A DNA stretch of 64,000 nucleotides, taken from contig NZ_CP047656.1 of the NCBI RefSeq assembly GCF_009906955.1, positions 3,905,001 to 3,969,000 on the forward strand, written 5' to 3'. This DNA is from Paraglaciecola mesophila (GTDB lineage Bacteria > Pseudomonadota > Gammaproteobacteria > Enterobacterales > Alteromonadaceae). The translations under genes and the position numbers were made by a program. The notes beneath the pieces are model-generated. The model had not been told where the DNA came from. It made no database searches and was given only the letters and a program-made list of their open reading frames with translations. This document shows, piece after piece, positions 19,068-28,504 of the stretch. Positions within the stretch are counted from its first letter, which is position 1; every line of letters begins with the position of its first letter.

Positions 19068-20075
19068 TTAATGACGGTATCCGGAATGTTGATTATCTAA
19101 ATGGTAGAATGTCGCTTGTACATAGTCTTTAGGGTCACCACCGTTATTTTGATTGTAAACTCCCGCTTTAAAGTACATATATTGGTTACTCTTATCGTAA
19201 CCACTGTTACTCATGTCATAGACTTTCGTAATATTCGGTTTATCTAGACGGACAAGTGTCACGAATAACACATTGTTTTCCACACTTATCTTATAGCTAA
19301 ATTTTTCATTTAATTTAATTCCATCATGTGGGTTTTCTAATCTATGAGAGCGAGAGCCTACAAGATTAATCCAGGTGTCATCTCCACCGTTTACTTCGTG
19401 CGCAAAGTAAATTGAGCCATGCTCATTGTTAGGCAACTTACGATAATAGAGGCGAATAGGTTCATCCTTGGTCGCATGAATTTGGCCAATGATCACCCGG
19501 CCGACCATTTTTTCATCGCCAGTGGTTGATACGCGATTCACTGCTAGCGTTGCTTCTAGGCTGCCTTCAATGGCGCCTGCTTTTCTTTTAACAGAGCCGT
19601 GTGCACCAGAGAAAACCCAGTTATTACCGGTTATGCCTTGGGTTTTTATACGATTATTACCCCGTCGTAGCATTTCTCGAAGTTCAGTGCGAACATACTT
19701 GGTGTTTTTTGAGGTTTTAGCGCCAACATTTGGACTGGCGAACACCATGCCACCATCATCTGCGGTATAAAACAGCGGCTTGAGTTCGAAGCCATTGCTA
19801 AGGGGCTTCTCATAAATCATATCAGCTTTAAGATCTTTATTTAGATCCGTTGGCAAGGTTAAGCTCCAGTCCATTAAATCAAAGTTTTCACTGGGAGGCT
19901 TATCGTTTACTAATTCTCTCTTAGCACCCAACAAAACACCTTGAGGGAGAGTTTGATGAGAGTCAGGGATAAGGCGCGATAAACTTGCTTCATCCACTAT
20001 CTCGCTATTTGCGGCGGTTGAGTTAAAAGCGCTGAATGCAACCAAATTCAACACGACCTTATGGATTAACTTCAT
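19068..20075 (-). CDS. secreted PL7 family alginate lyase
   Basis: This 335-residue protein has an N-terminal signal peptide (about residues 1-22). All three hallmark motifs of PL7 alginate lyases are present in order: RTELREM at 129-135, QIH at 198-200 and YFKAGVYNQ at 301-309. These supply the catalytic Arg, Gln, His and Tyr on the beta-jelly-roll sheet. The enzyme cleaves alginate by beta-elimination. Ile in QIH is usually associated with preference for guluronate-containing blocks. There is a single catalytic domain and no binding module. It is the first of three minus-strand alginate genes, divergent from a propeller sensor, with a TTGG-N5-CCAA palindrome upstream. Confidence 0.95.
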   Translation of the reverse strand: MKLIHKVVLNLVAFSAFNSTAANSEIVDEASLSRLIPDSHQTLPQGVLLGAKRELVNDKPPSENFDLMDWSLTLPTDLNKDLKADMIYEKPLSNGFELKPLFYTADDGGMVFASPNVGAKTSKNTKYVRTELREMLRRGNNRIKTQGITGNNWVFSGAHGSVKRKAGAIEGSLEATLAVNRVSTTGDEKMVGRVIIGQIHATKDEPIRLYYRKLPNNEHGSIYFAHEVNGGDDTWINLVGSRSHRLENPHDGIKLNEKFSYKISVENNVLFVTLVRLDKPNITKVYDMSNSGYDKSNQYMYFKAGVYNQNNGGDPKDYVQATFYHLDNQHSGYRH

Positions 20076-20747
20076 TATATTTCCTTTATTTTTCAGCTTA
20101 GAACAAGCCTACAAGTAAATAACCTCAAGCAGAATTAGAGAGCTTCAACACTAAGTTAGTGACGCCTATTTGTTAACTATCAGTATTGGTAATGTTTTTA
20201 AAATGTAACCAATTTCGCGTTGGCGTGTCAAATTGGTCTTGCCAATTATGTTTATCGTTTCATGTTTTTGGTCAAGCTAGATTACTGATTAGAGAAATAA
20301 GAAACCTGCTGAGGGATCGTGATGTTAATTGATGAAAAAATAATCATGTAGCTAATGTATTGAGATATTATCCATTGCTTTAATAAGGAGCGTTCTCGTC
20401 GACAAAACGACTTTGGGCAACATGTGGCTAGGTGATTGGCTATGCAAATTCATGGGTTAAAACACGACATGTGTATTTAAAAATTGAATTTAGCTTATTG
20501 AAAATGTGCCATGAAATTAAGTGAGTTTCTAACGGGGAAAACTAACTTCATTCTAGTGCGTGCTCGAATTTGCTTATCGCATTTTTGGCGCTTATTATAC
20601 CCGTAAATAAGTCGTACAATAATGCCTGAATCTGCTTTCGCATTGGTACTTTCGATCTTTCCTAACCTTATGTATCTGAATTGATTTTTAGGCATAAACA
20701 AAACGATTGGTGAGATCCTTTATTATAATAATAAGATTGATATATTT
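20076..20747. other. gene-free divergent control region between PL7 lyase and propeller sensor
   Basis: This 672-bp stretch is AT-rich and has no convincing gene. It contains the AATTGG/CCAATT palindrome at 20231-20247 and further TTGG/CCAA half-sites near 20184-20213. Both flanking genes start from it. A 68-codon minus-strand frame at 20495-20701 has no ribosome site or recognisable domain and is not called. Confidence 0.6.
20231..20247. promoter_or_regulatory. palindromic operator upstream of PL7 lyase gene
   Basis: AATTGG (20231-20236) and CCAATT (20242-20247) are perfect arms around TCTTG. The core TTGG-N5-CCAA has the same arm spacing as the site at 18925-18937 before the beta-helix lipoprotein, which suggests one shared regulator. 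Confidence 0.5.
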
Positions 20748-23700
20748 ATGTTCAAAAACGGAATGATCTGGGTCGTACTATCCGTCTTTTTCAGTATTGG
20801 CATTAGCGCGAGTGAAAGGACTTTCTTTAGTTTTACGCCAGCTAACTTTAGTAAACAGCTCTCGCAAAAAACAGTTCGCCAAGTATACCAAGATAGCACT
20901 GGGTATTTGTGGTTTGTTACCCAAGAAGGGCTTAGCCGCTATGACGGATACCAACTGCTTAAATTTGTGCACGATCCCCGAGACCCCAGTTCAATCAGTT
21001 CAGATAACGTCCGTTCAATACTAGAAGATAACCAAAAACGCTTATGGATAGTCACTGACGGAGGAGGATTAAATCGCTTCGAGCCATTAAGCCAAACATT
21101 CACTAAATGGCGTGCAGGTGGTGAAAAGTCTCAATCTATTATTTCAGATCATATTCGAAGCATGTATTTGGCAAGCGATGGAGCAATTTGGTTAGGCTAT
21201 AACAACGGTAGTTTTAGTCGTTTGAATCAAAATGATATGAAGTTCGAGCACTTTAACACGCGCGAATTGCTACCTGAACTGACGAAAAATGCATTCGTCA
21301 CATCTATTGCCGAAGATAAACATAATATTTGGCTAGCCACGGATGGAAATGGGCTTTTGCAGCTTAATAAAGATACTTATCAACTCAGGCGTTATTTTAA
21401 GGGAGGAATATTCCCTTTGTTTAGTGACAGGCTTACCAAGGTTTTTATTGATAACCAAAAGCGTATTTGGTTGACGAGTTATGATGCCGGTATCAGTATT
21501 TTTGAGGTAGAAAAAAACACTTTCTCCGCGTGGCGTCACGATCCGCGGAAAATTCGCAGTATTGCTTCTGATTTGGTTCATACAGTTTATCAAGATCACC
21601 ATCAACGATTATGGTTCGGTACAGAAGGGGGCCTAAGTCTTTTTGACGAAAACGGCGGCTTTACCACGTTTAAAAAAAATAATGGTATGAGTGACAACAA
21701 AATACTCTCGATACTTCAGGACCCTTCGGGAATAATGTGGTTAGGCACCTATAGTGGTATTACAAAAGGCATAGAAGTCCCCTTTGAACAAATTGATAAG
21801 GGCCTTGCGAGCAAGATTGTATTAGGCTTCGCGGAAACTACATCAAGTAAAGGCGAGCGAACAATTTGGGTCGCAGGGTATGACGGGTTAACTCAGTTAG
21901 ACAGTGCGGGTCAGGTTCAAAACGTGTTAAATGCCCAGAGCGTCCCAGCGTTAAATGACACTCGAGTGATGACAGTAAGTGGTGACAAACATATCTTGTG
22001 GTTTGGCACCAGAGGTGGAGGCCTTGGACGGTTAAACGTTGATACTATGGAAGTCGATTATTTGGTTCATGACCCAAATAACTCTGCAAGTTTGAGCTTT
22101 GATGGTGTTACCAGTATTCACCTAGATCAAGATAAAAATCTATGGGTTGGCACCTTTGGTGGAGGGCTTAATCTGTTAAAACATAATGGTAATGGCTTTG
22201 CTCATTTTAGAGAGCAGCACGGAGACCTGAGAAGTTTAAATCATGATCGGGTTGTTGCGGTATCCGAATTACTTGACGGTAGAATAATTGTTGGAACAAT
22301 TAAAGGCATTAATATCTTTAATCCCACTTCGTTGGATTTCGATCGCATCGAACATGAACCGGATAATGTTGATAGTTTATCAGCACCTATGGCATGGGCA
22401 TTTTATCAAGATGATGCTGAACAACTTTGGGTTGGTACGCAAGGCGGCGGTCTGAATCAGTGGCGTAAAAAAGACCTTAAGGCACTAAATAACCATTTTA
22501 GTCGCTACAATAGTGTGAATGGATTACCGAGTAGCCACATTTACTCTATTCAAGCAGATGAAATGGACAATTTGTGGTTAAGTAGCACTGCTGGTTTATC
22601 ACGGTTTAATCCCGCGACTGGAAAAATTCGCCATTTCGATTCATCGCAAGGCTTAAACGATAGTGAGTTTAATTTCGGTGCAGGCTTTACTGATAGCCAA
22701 GGTGTTATGTATTTTGGCGGTAATTTTGGTTTTGTACGCTTTCAACCAAATGAGATAAAAGACAGCAAGACAGTCCCGCCTGTGGTGTTAGTGCGTATTA
22801 AAAAGTTAAATGAAGAAGTGGGTGTCGATATACAGTACCAAGAGCAGCATGAAATCGTGCTCAATTATCTGGATTACTATATCTCGTTTGAATTTGCGGC
22901 CCTGGATTTTAACGCTCCAGAACTGAATGAATACCGCTACAAATTAGAAGGGTTAGATCCTAACTGGGTTGAACTAGGGCACGCTCGGTTGGCTTCTTTC
23001 AGTAACTTACCACCGGGCAAGTATGTTCTTAAGGTGCAAGCGAGTAATCATTTAGGCTTGTGGAATTCCGAAGGGGTCGCACTGCAGATTCGAGTATTAC
23101 CTCCACCATGGCGAACTTGGTGGGCGTATAGCGTTTATGCCATTCTTTTGATTGTCATTGTGCTTGACGTTATCCGGCGTTATCGTCTCAAACAACAACG
23201 TGCGTCTCAGCATTTAATTGATTTGGAAGAAAAGGTAGAAGAGCGTACGACCGATCTGCGTTTAGTCAATGAAAAGTTAGAACAAATCAGTTTTACAGAT
23301 CCGCTTACTGGGCTTAAAAATCGTCGCTACTTAACACAGCACTTGGACAATGATGTGGAGTTAATTCTTGCTAAGCATCGAGAGTATTCGTTGAATCAAT
23401 CTCAACTAGCGTCTAAAGATGCAGATTTAATTTTCTTTTTAATGGATTTAGATCACTTTAAGCAAGTTAACGATAAGTATGGGCACAGCGCCGGAGATGC
23501 GGTCCTTGTGGCCGTTAAGTCTATCTTGGAGACCGTATTTCGTGATACCGACTATCTACTGCGTTGGGGCGGGGAAGAATTTCTTATTGTTGCACGTTTT
23601 GTTGACCGTAGTAGTGCCGCGACACTAGCTGAGCGACTACGATGTGCTATTCAAGCACATCGGTTTAACATTGAAGACAATACTGCAATAAACGTGACGT

Positions 23701-23963
23701 GTTCGATTGGTTTTAGTGTGTTCCCATTGCTATCCAATCAACCAACGGTCTTGAACTGGGAGCGAACGATAGATGTGGCTGACTTGTGTCTTTATGCAGC
23801 GAAAAAGTCTAACCGTAACACCTGGGTTGGCTTATTAGACTTAACGTGCGACGAGCAAGATGTCTTTTCAGCAGTGGTGGATAAAACCGAACAGCTCATT
23901 CAGTCAGGGCAATTGACTCTGGTTAGCTCAATCTCAGATATCAACAACATACGCTGGCGCTAA
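20748..23963 (+). CDS. periplasmic-propeller sensor with diguanylate cyclase (GGEEF) output
   Basis: This 1071-residue protein has a signal peptide (about 1-21) and then about fourteen Reg_prop repeats forming two beta-propellers (about 35-680; for example VRQVYQDSTGYLWFVTQEG). A Y_Y_Y domain follows (about 700-770), then a transmembrane helix near 780-805, a short coiled coil (LEEKVEERTTDLRLVNEKLE) and a GGDEF domain. The active site is RWGGEEF at 939-945. An inhibition-site RxxD (R932-D935) lies exactly five residues before GGEEF, so feedback control by c-di-GMP is likely. Such propeller sensors bind oligosaccharides in Bacteroidetes hybrid systems, and the divergent PL7 gene suggests alginate products as the signal (inferred). 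It is paralogous to the hybrid kinase at 34871. Confidence 0.93.
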   Translation: MFKNGMIWVVLSVFFSIGISASERTFFSFTPANFSKQLSQKTVRQVYQDSTGYLWFVTQEGLSRYDGYQLLKFVHDPRDPSSISSDNVRSILEDNQKRLWIVTDGGGLNRFEPLSQTFTKWRAGGEKSQSIISDHIRSMYLASDGAIWLGYNNGSFSRLNQNDMKFEHFNTRELLPELTKNAFVTSIAEDKHNIWLATDGNGLLQLNKDTYQLRRYFKGGIFPLFSDRLTKVFIDNQKRIWLTSYDAGISIFEVEKNTFSAWRHDPRKIRSIASDLVHTVYQDHHQRLWFGTEGGLSLFDENGGFTTFKKNNGMSDNKILSILQDPSGIMWLGTYSGITKGIEVPFEQIDKGLASKIVLGFAETTSSKGERTIWVAGYDGLTQLDSAGQVQNVLNAQSVPALNDTRVMTVSGDKHILWFGTRGGGLGRLNVDTMEVDYLVHDPNNSASLSFDGVTSIHLDQDKNLWVGTFGGGLNLLKHNGNGFAHFREQHGDLRSLNHDRVVAVSELLDGRIIVGTIKGINIFNPTSLDFDRIEHEPDNVDSLSAPMAWAFYQDDAEQLWVGTQGGGLNQWRKKDLKALNNHFSRYNSVNGLPSSHIYSIQADEMDNLWLSSTAGLSRFNPATGKIRHFDSSQGLNDSEFNFGAGFTDSQGVMYFGGNFGFVRFQPNEIKDSKTVPPVVLVRIKKLNEEVGVDIQYQEQHEIVLNYLDYYISFEFAALDFNAPELNEYRYKLEGLDPNWVELGHARLASFSNLPPGKYVLKVQASNHLGLWNSEGVALQIRVLPPPWRTWWAYSVYAILLIVIVLDVIRRYRLKQQRASQHLIDLEEKVEERTTDLRLVNEKLEQISFTDPLTGLKNRRYLTQHLDNDVELILAKHREYSLNQSQLASKDADLIFFLMDLDHFKQVNDKYGHSAGDAVLVAVKSILETVFRDTDYLLRWGGEEFLIVARFVDRSSAATLAERLRCAIQAHRFNIEDNTAINVTCSIGFSVFPLLSNQPTVLNWERTIDVADLCLYAAKKSNRNTWVGLLDLTCDEQDVFSAVVDKTEQLIQSGQLTLVSSISDINNIRWR

Positions 23964-23984
23964 AGAGTTATGTACTTGTGATAA

Positions 23985-25391
23985 TTAAACGTGAGACCTT
24001 ACCAACTGTCCTAAACGCTTAATGGCAGCGAGGCGTTTTCCGCTTATCTCATGAACAAAACTGAGCCGCATACTATTGCTAAAAGCATCGTTGGTAGAAA
24101 ACAGGTTGCCAGGGGTGGGAATAATGCCTTCTTTTATAGCTTCTTGGTAAATATGTATGCAATTCACTGTTTGTTCGAATGTTACCATTAGTGCTAGGCC
24201 ACCACTCGGGGTGGTGTAAGTGAAGGGGACAAACCAATTTTCCCGTAAAATGTTAATTAACTCATTCCGTTGTTTTTCCAATGTTTGGCGATATTGCAAC
24301 AAATGGCGCCTAAAATGCCCCTCGCTAATAAAACGCGCTAAACCTTGTTGAACCGCTTGATTATTGGCTAAGTTATTCACCATTGACAAATGCACAATAG
24401 CCTCATGGTGTTTGCCTCCCATTATCCAACCTGTGCGCAGGTCACGTGAAAGGGATTTGGAAAAAGAGCTACATAAGATCACGTTATTTTGCTGATCCAA
24501 ACCTTTTAGTGGTTGAGTTGAAAAATGAAAACCTAAATCCCCGTATATATCATCTTCAATAAGGGTGAATTCATATTTTTGTGCCAATCGACATAATGTT
24601 CGCTTTTCCTCTTGAGGCATACAGGCTCCCGTAGGGGTGGCGAAATTCGGGGTGACAATGCATGCTTTAATCCGCCATTGCTGTGCCGCTTGCTCTAATG
24701 CTTGAGTCGGTAACCCGTCACTAAATGACGCGGGGATCTCGATAACATTGAGTTTTAGTGTCTGTAGTAGTTGTAAAATTCCGTAGAACGAAGGACTCTC
24801 AATTGCCACCGTATCGCCTGGCTGGCAACAGCTGCTCAAAGCCAAGAATAGACTATTCTGGCAACCCGACGTGATGCAAATTTCCTCTGCTGAAATGAAT
24901 AAGTCACGACCTCTGTAATGTTGGCTTATTTGTTCCCTCAGCGCGATATCCCCTTTAGGGGACCCATAATAAAGCGCATGACGTGCTGCTTGTTGTCGCA
25001 TTGCACGGTTAATATTTCGATTAAGGGTTTGAATGTGTGAACTTGGCGCTTTGACATTACCGCTAGGATAAATGTCGAAGGCGGCTGAGCGCGCCATAAT
25101 TTCGTGAAAAACAGCTGGCATGGTGACTAAACCTGGCGCCTTTTGTGTTGTTTGTGACAGTACAGGAGATGAACTGTCTTGGGCGACAACATAGTAGCCT
25201 GAGCGAGATCGCGCTTTTACTAAGCCGTTTGCTTCTAGTTTGTGCAATGCATTTTGAACCGAAACTTTGGAAACCTGATATTCGCTGCTCAGAACACGAA
25301 TTGACGGCAAGCGCTCTTCTGCACGCCATACATTTGAGATGATTTTATGTTTTAGCTCAGCCGCCAGAGCAATGTATTTAAATTGGCTCAT
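23985..25391 (-). CDS. MocR-type GntR/aminotransferase-fold transcriptional regulator
   Basis: This 468-residue protein has an N-terminal GntR winged helix (about 5-70: RLPSIRVLSSEYQVSKVSVQ) fused to a fold-type I aminotransferase domain. The PLP lysine lies in SSFSKSLSRDLRTGW (Lys312), after ITSGCQNSLFLAL and EDDIYGDLGF. MocR regulators use PLP-bound ligands as signals, for example vitamin B6, GABA or taurine. The start at ATG 25391 (MSQFKYIAL) has GAGA upstream; an upstream TTG at 25409 is possible. It is divergent from the CcoG-like gene across a 113-bp AT-rich region, and convergent with the propeller cyclase 21 bp away. Target and ligand are unknown. Confidence 0.93.
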   Translation of the reverse strand: MSQFKYIALAAELKHKIISNVWRAEERLPSIRVLSSEYQVSKVSVQNALHKLEANGLVKARSRSGYYVVAQDSSSPVLSQTTQKAPGLVTMPAVFHEIMARSAAFDIYPSGNVKAPSSHIQTLNRNINRAMRQQAARHALYYGSPKGDIALREQISQHYRGRDLFISAEEICITSGCQNSLFLALSSCCQPGDTVAIESPSFYGILQLLQTLKLNVIEIPASFSDGLPTQALEQAAQQWRIKACIVTPNFATPTGACMPQEEKRTLCRLAQKYEFTLIEDDIYGDLGFHFSTQPLKGLDQQNNVILCSSFSKSLSRDLRTGWIMGGKHHEAIVHLSMVNNLANNQAVQQGLARFISEGHFRRHLLQYRQTLEKQRNELINILRENWFVPFTYTTPSGGLALMVTFEQTVNCIHIYQEAIKEGIIPTPGNLFSTNDAFSNSMRLSFVHEISGKRLAAIKRLGQLVRSHV

Positions 25392-25504
25392 TTGGTTTCT
25401 CGTTAACAAACTGTACCTATATTAATTTATATTTTTGTATATATGAATGACAAAGTGAGATGAATAAGATGCGCTCCACATAAAATAAGCAGGTAGAAAA
25501 CTTT

Positions 25505-26878
25505 GTGAGCCAGTCTTTAGCCTCTAAACAAGATGTTATTTTTCAAACGTCTCAGCTAGATGGAAAAATATATATACGAGAACAGAAAGGCGACTTTCAA
25601 CGTATTCGTCGTTACCTTAGTTGGGTGCTAGTGAGTGGCTTTATGCTGCTCCCTTGGGTTCAATATCATGGTCAGCAAGGGATTCTTTTTAATGTCCCAG
25701 AGCAAAAACTGACCTTGTTTGACATCACGTTATTTCCTCAGGATATGTTTATATTTAGCCTGATTTTTATTCTGGCTGCATTTTTATTGTTCTATATCAC
25801 ACGTTTATACGGGCGCGTTTGGTGCGGATACACCTGTCCTCAAACCATATGGATGCTTATGTTTAACTGGGTTGAGCGTAGAGTCGAGGGTAGCTTTAGG
25901 CAAAGCCAAGCGCTCGATAATGCGCCGCTTGGTACATCAAAAGTCATTAAAAAAGCGGTGAAGCATAGTATTTGGTTAGCGATTTCATTTCTGACTGCGC
26001 TGGTATTTATGTCGTATTTCGTACCGGTATCACAGCTATATTCTTCAGTATTCACTTTTCAGGCATCTACTATAGTGCTGGGGTGGGTGTTCTTTTTTAC
26101 GGCTTGTACCTATATCAATGGTGGCTGGATAAAAGAAAAAATGTGTCTGCATATTTGCCCTTATGCTCGGTTTCAATCTGTTATGTTCAGCAATACCACG
26201 ACGCTAATTACCTATGATAATACGCGAGGTGAGAATCGCGGGCCGCGTAAATTAAAGGCGCAGAAAGCCACAGATATGGGGGATTGTGTTGACTGTGGTT
26301 TGTGTGTTGATGTGTGCCCAGTCGGGATCGATATTCGTCAGGGGCTACAATACGAGTGCATCAATTGCGGATTGTGCGCAGATGCTTGCAATGATGTTAT
26401 GCGCAAATTTAACTATCCGCGATACCTAATTAAATATGCGCCCAAACAGGAGAGCAAACGCAGATGGTCTGCGCATTTGGGGTATGGTGTCGCGTCATTG
26501 CTATGTTTATGCTTTATTGTTCAGTGGGCGTTTAGTCGAGATGAGTTTGACGTGAGCATCATTCGTGACCGCCAGGCGCTTTACCGTGTGAACACCCAAG
26601 GGAAAGTAGAAAATACCTTTGTGCTGAAGATCATTAACAAAACCCAACAAACAAGAGGATATTTACTCAAAATAGAGCATGATGAAAATCTAATAATTCA
26701 AGGAACGCCTGAGTATGTCGTCTCGCCCACCGAGCAAGCAATGACTTATGTTACCGTAGTTGCGCGACACGCACCTAGTGCACAGAAAATACCGATCCAC
26801 TTTGCCATTCTAGACCAGAAAAGTCATGAAGTGATCCAGAAATCTTCATCGTTTTTTAGCCCGACAGATGCTTGGTAG
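25505..26878 (+). CDS. ccoG: CcoG/FixG/RdxA-type membrane 4Fe-4S protein
   Basis: This 457-residue protein of usual family length has transmembrane helices at about 36-54, 80-103, 157-178 and 187-205, plus one near 340-360. The N-terminal motif is GRVWCGYTCPQTIW. Two ferredoxin-like clusters follow (CVDCGLCVDVCPVG and CINCGLCADACN), and a C-terminal periplasmic Ig-like domain. CcoG reduces or handles copper during cbb3 oxidase assembly. No ccoNOPQ or ccoHIS genes lie nearby, so this is a detached copy whose role may differ. The GTG start is preceded by AGGTAG. It is divergent from a MocR regulator, which may control it. Confidence 0.93.
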   Translation: MSQSLASKQDVIFQTSQLDGKIYIREQKGDFQRIRRYLSWVLVSGFMLLPWVQYHGQQGILFNVPEQKLTLFDITLFPQDMFIFSLIFILAAFLLFYITRLYGRVWCGYTCPQTIWMLMFNWVERRVEGSFRQSQALDNAPLGTSKVIKKAVKHSIWLAISFLTALVFMSYFVPVSQLYSSVFTFQASTIVLGWVFFFTACTYINGGWIKEKMCLHICPYARFQSVMFSNTTTLITYDNTRGENRGPRKLKAQKATDMGDCVDCGLCVDVCPVGIDIRQGLQYECINCGLCADACNDVMRKFNYPRYLIKYAPKQESKRRWSAHLGYGVASLLCLCFIVQWAFSRDEFDVSIIRDRQALYRVNTQGKVENTFVLKIINKTQQTRGYLLKIEHDENLIIQGTPEYVVSPTEQAMTYVTVVARHAPSAQKIPIHFAILDQKSHEVIQKSSSFFSPTDAW

Positions 26879-27040
26879 CCAAATGTAGGCTGCTAAAACG
26901 GGTGAGAGAGCAGTTCTGATTGACGGGGGGAGTGGAACAGACTAGTTTAAAAAATGCACGACTAAAGTTTAAGGGTAAATAGCGGTAAATACTTGATACT
27001 TAGTTATTAATTACTCGAATTCAGGCGTAGCGAGAGAGCA

Positions 27041-28504
27041 ATGAAAATATCAAGTAAGCTAATGCTTATTGTGATGCTGACAATATTCGAAATATCCATG
27101 ACCTTACTGGCGGTATTCGAGATCTCAAAAGGTGCTAAATTCCACCAACTCAATTCCCTTCATTTTAAATATATAGTCCAATATTCTGAGTTGATTAACG
27201 ATTTCGAGAGAAGCTCAACAAAAGACGTTTCACCATTAATCAATGTGATAATTAATATGCGACAACAACCTATCGAGTGCGTTGAAGCCGTGAGTTGGCT
27301 GAATGTTATTATCATGCAGCAAATTAACACTTATCACGCGGTAGATATTTGCCGGAAAGACATTGACGATGCCAACAACATACTAAAGGTGATTGCTAAC
27401 TTTGAAGCGGGGGAGCTCAGCGCAAAGCAGTTAATCGTTGATCTCAGGGAGTCAGCTAAGGTCTTTAATCAAAACTCTGCATTATTTGAAAAACCGATTA
27501 CGGATACAGTCACTTTTATCATGCGAGTGGCGATCCCGTTTTTGGTGGCCATATCCTTGTTCAATATATTATTCATTTCCTATATGTCGAAAAATATTTC
27601 AGGTTCTATTCGTAATGCGATCCGTTTGTTGAAAAGGGGAACACGTGAGAAAAGCTTAATTGACGAAATCGATTCAAATGTGACAGGGGAATTGAAAACC
27701 TTATTGCTTGTAGCAAAAGAGCGATTGGCCAATGAGGTACTTGTGGCTGAAATTAATCAAAAACTAGAAAAGTTAGTCGAGCAAAGAACCCAGAGTTTAA
27801 CCCGAGCTAACGAAGAACTTGCTCAGTTTGCCTATCGAGCATCCCATGATTTAAAAGCCCCGCTAACATCATCAAAATTGCTTACCCAATTTATTATTGA
27901 AGACATAGAAAGTGGAAATATTAATAGCGCGATCGATGATGCGAATAAGATTTATGGGCAAATGGAAAAACTCGAAAAATTGGTTGTGGGTATTTTGTCT
28001 TTGACAGAAGCAGATGCGATTGATGACACGAAAACGAGCATCGATTTGGCGTCCATTATAGATGATATTCGGTTACGTTTGTTGGAACCACGGAATCTGG
28101 CGAATGGGTTTATTCGCTGCACAACTGACATAACAAGTGAATTCACCAGTGAAAAAGTGCGTATTGTCCAAATTTTGGAAAATCTAATCTCCAATTCTGA
28201 AAAATATAAAGATGAGGCTAAGCCCGAAGCGCCATTCATTAATATAACACTGCAAGAAACAGACCTTGATTACCGACTTGTCGTTGAGGATAACGGCTTG
28301 GGGATCCCCGCTAATCGCCATGATGAAGTATTTCAGATGTTTAAACGTTTTCACCCAGAAGTTAGTTCAGGCTCGGGGTTAGGGCTAGCCATTGTTAAAA
28401 AACATGTAAGTTTTTTAAAGGGACAAATTGATATGCAATCATCAGCGCTAGGCACAGTGTTTACCATCACCTTGCCTAAGGAGAAATTCAATGAAGAATA
28501 TTAA
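27041..28504 (+). CDS. membrane sensor histidine kinase (HDLKAPL type)
   Basis: This 487-residue protein has two transmembrane helices (about 5-26 and 163-187) flanking a roughly 135-residue periplasmic sensor with no recognised domain. A HAMP-like linker and coiled coil follow (about 190-255). The phosphoacceptor segment is ASHDLKAPLTSSK with His269, and the HATPase_c boxes are NLISNSEKY, VEDNGLGIP and GSGLGLAIVKKHV. The HDLKAPL form of the H-box is typical of kinases paired with Rcp1-like receivers, and that is what follows, overlapping by 14 bp. A GAGAGAG ribosome site precedes the ATG. It is the first gene of a four-gene signalling cluster. Confidence 0.92.
   Translation: MKISSKLMLIVMLTIFEISMTLLAVFEISKGAKFHQLNSLHFKYIVQYSELINDFERSSTKDVSPLINVIINMRQQPIECVEAVSWLNVIIMQQINTYHAVDICRKDIDDANNILKVIANFEAGELSAKQLIVDLRESAKVFNQNSALFEKPITDTVTFIMRVAIPFLVAISLFNILFISYMSKNISGSIRNAIRLLKRGTREKSLIDEIDSNVTGELKTLLLVAKERLANEVLVAEINQKLEKLVEQRTQSLTRANEELAQFAYRASHDLKAPLTSSKLLTQFIIEDIESGNINSAIDDANKIYGQMEKLEKLVVGILSLTEADAIDDTKTSIDLASIIDDIRLRLLEPRNLANGFIRCTTDITSEFTSEKVRIVQILENLISNSEKYKDEAKPEAPFINITLQETDLDYRLVVEDNGLGIPANRHDEVFQMFKRFHPEVSSGSGLGLAIVKKHVSFLKGQIDMQSSALGTVFTITLPKEKFNEEY

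Noticed and set aside
20495-20701. A 68-codon minus-strand frame in the control region upstream of the propeller cyclase
   Set aside because: It is basic and low in structure, with no domain and no convincing ribosome site, in AT-rich regulatory DNA.
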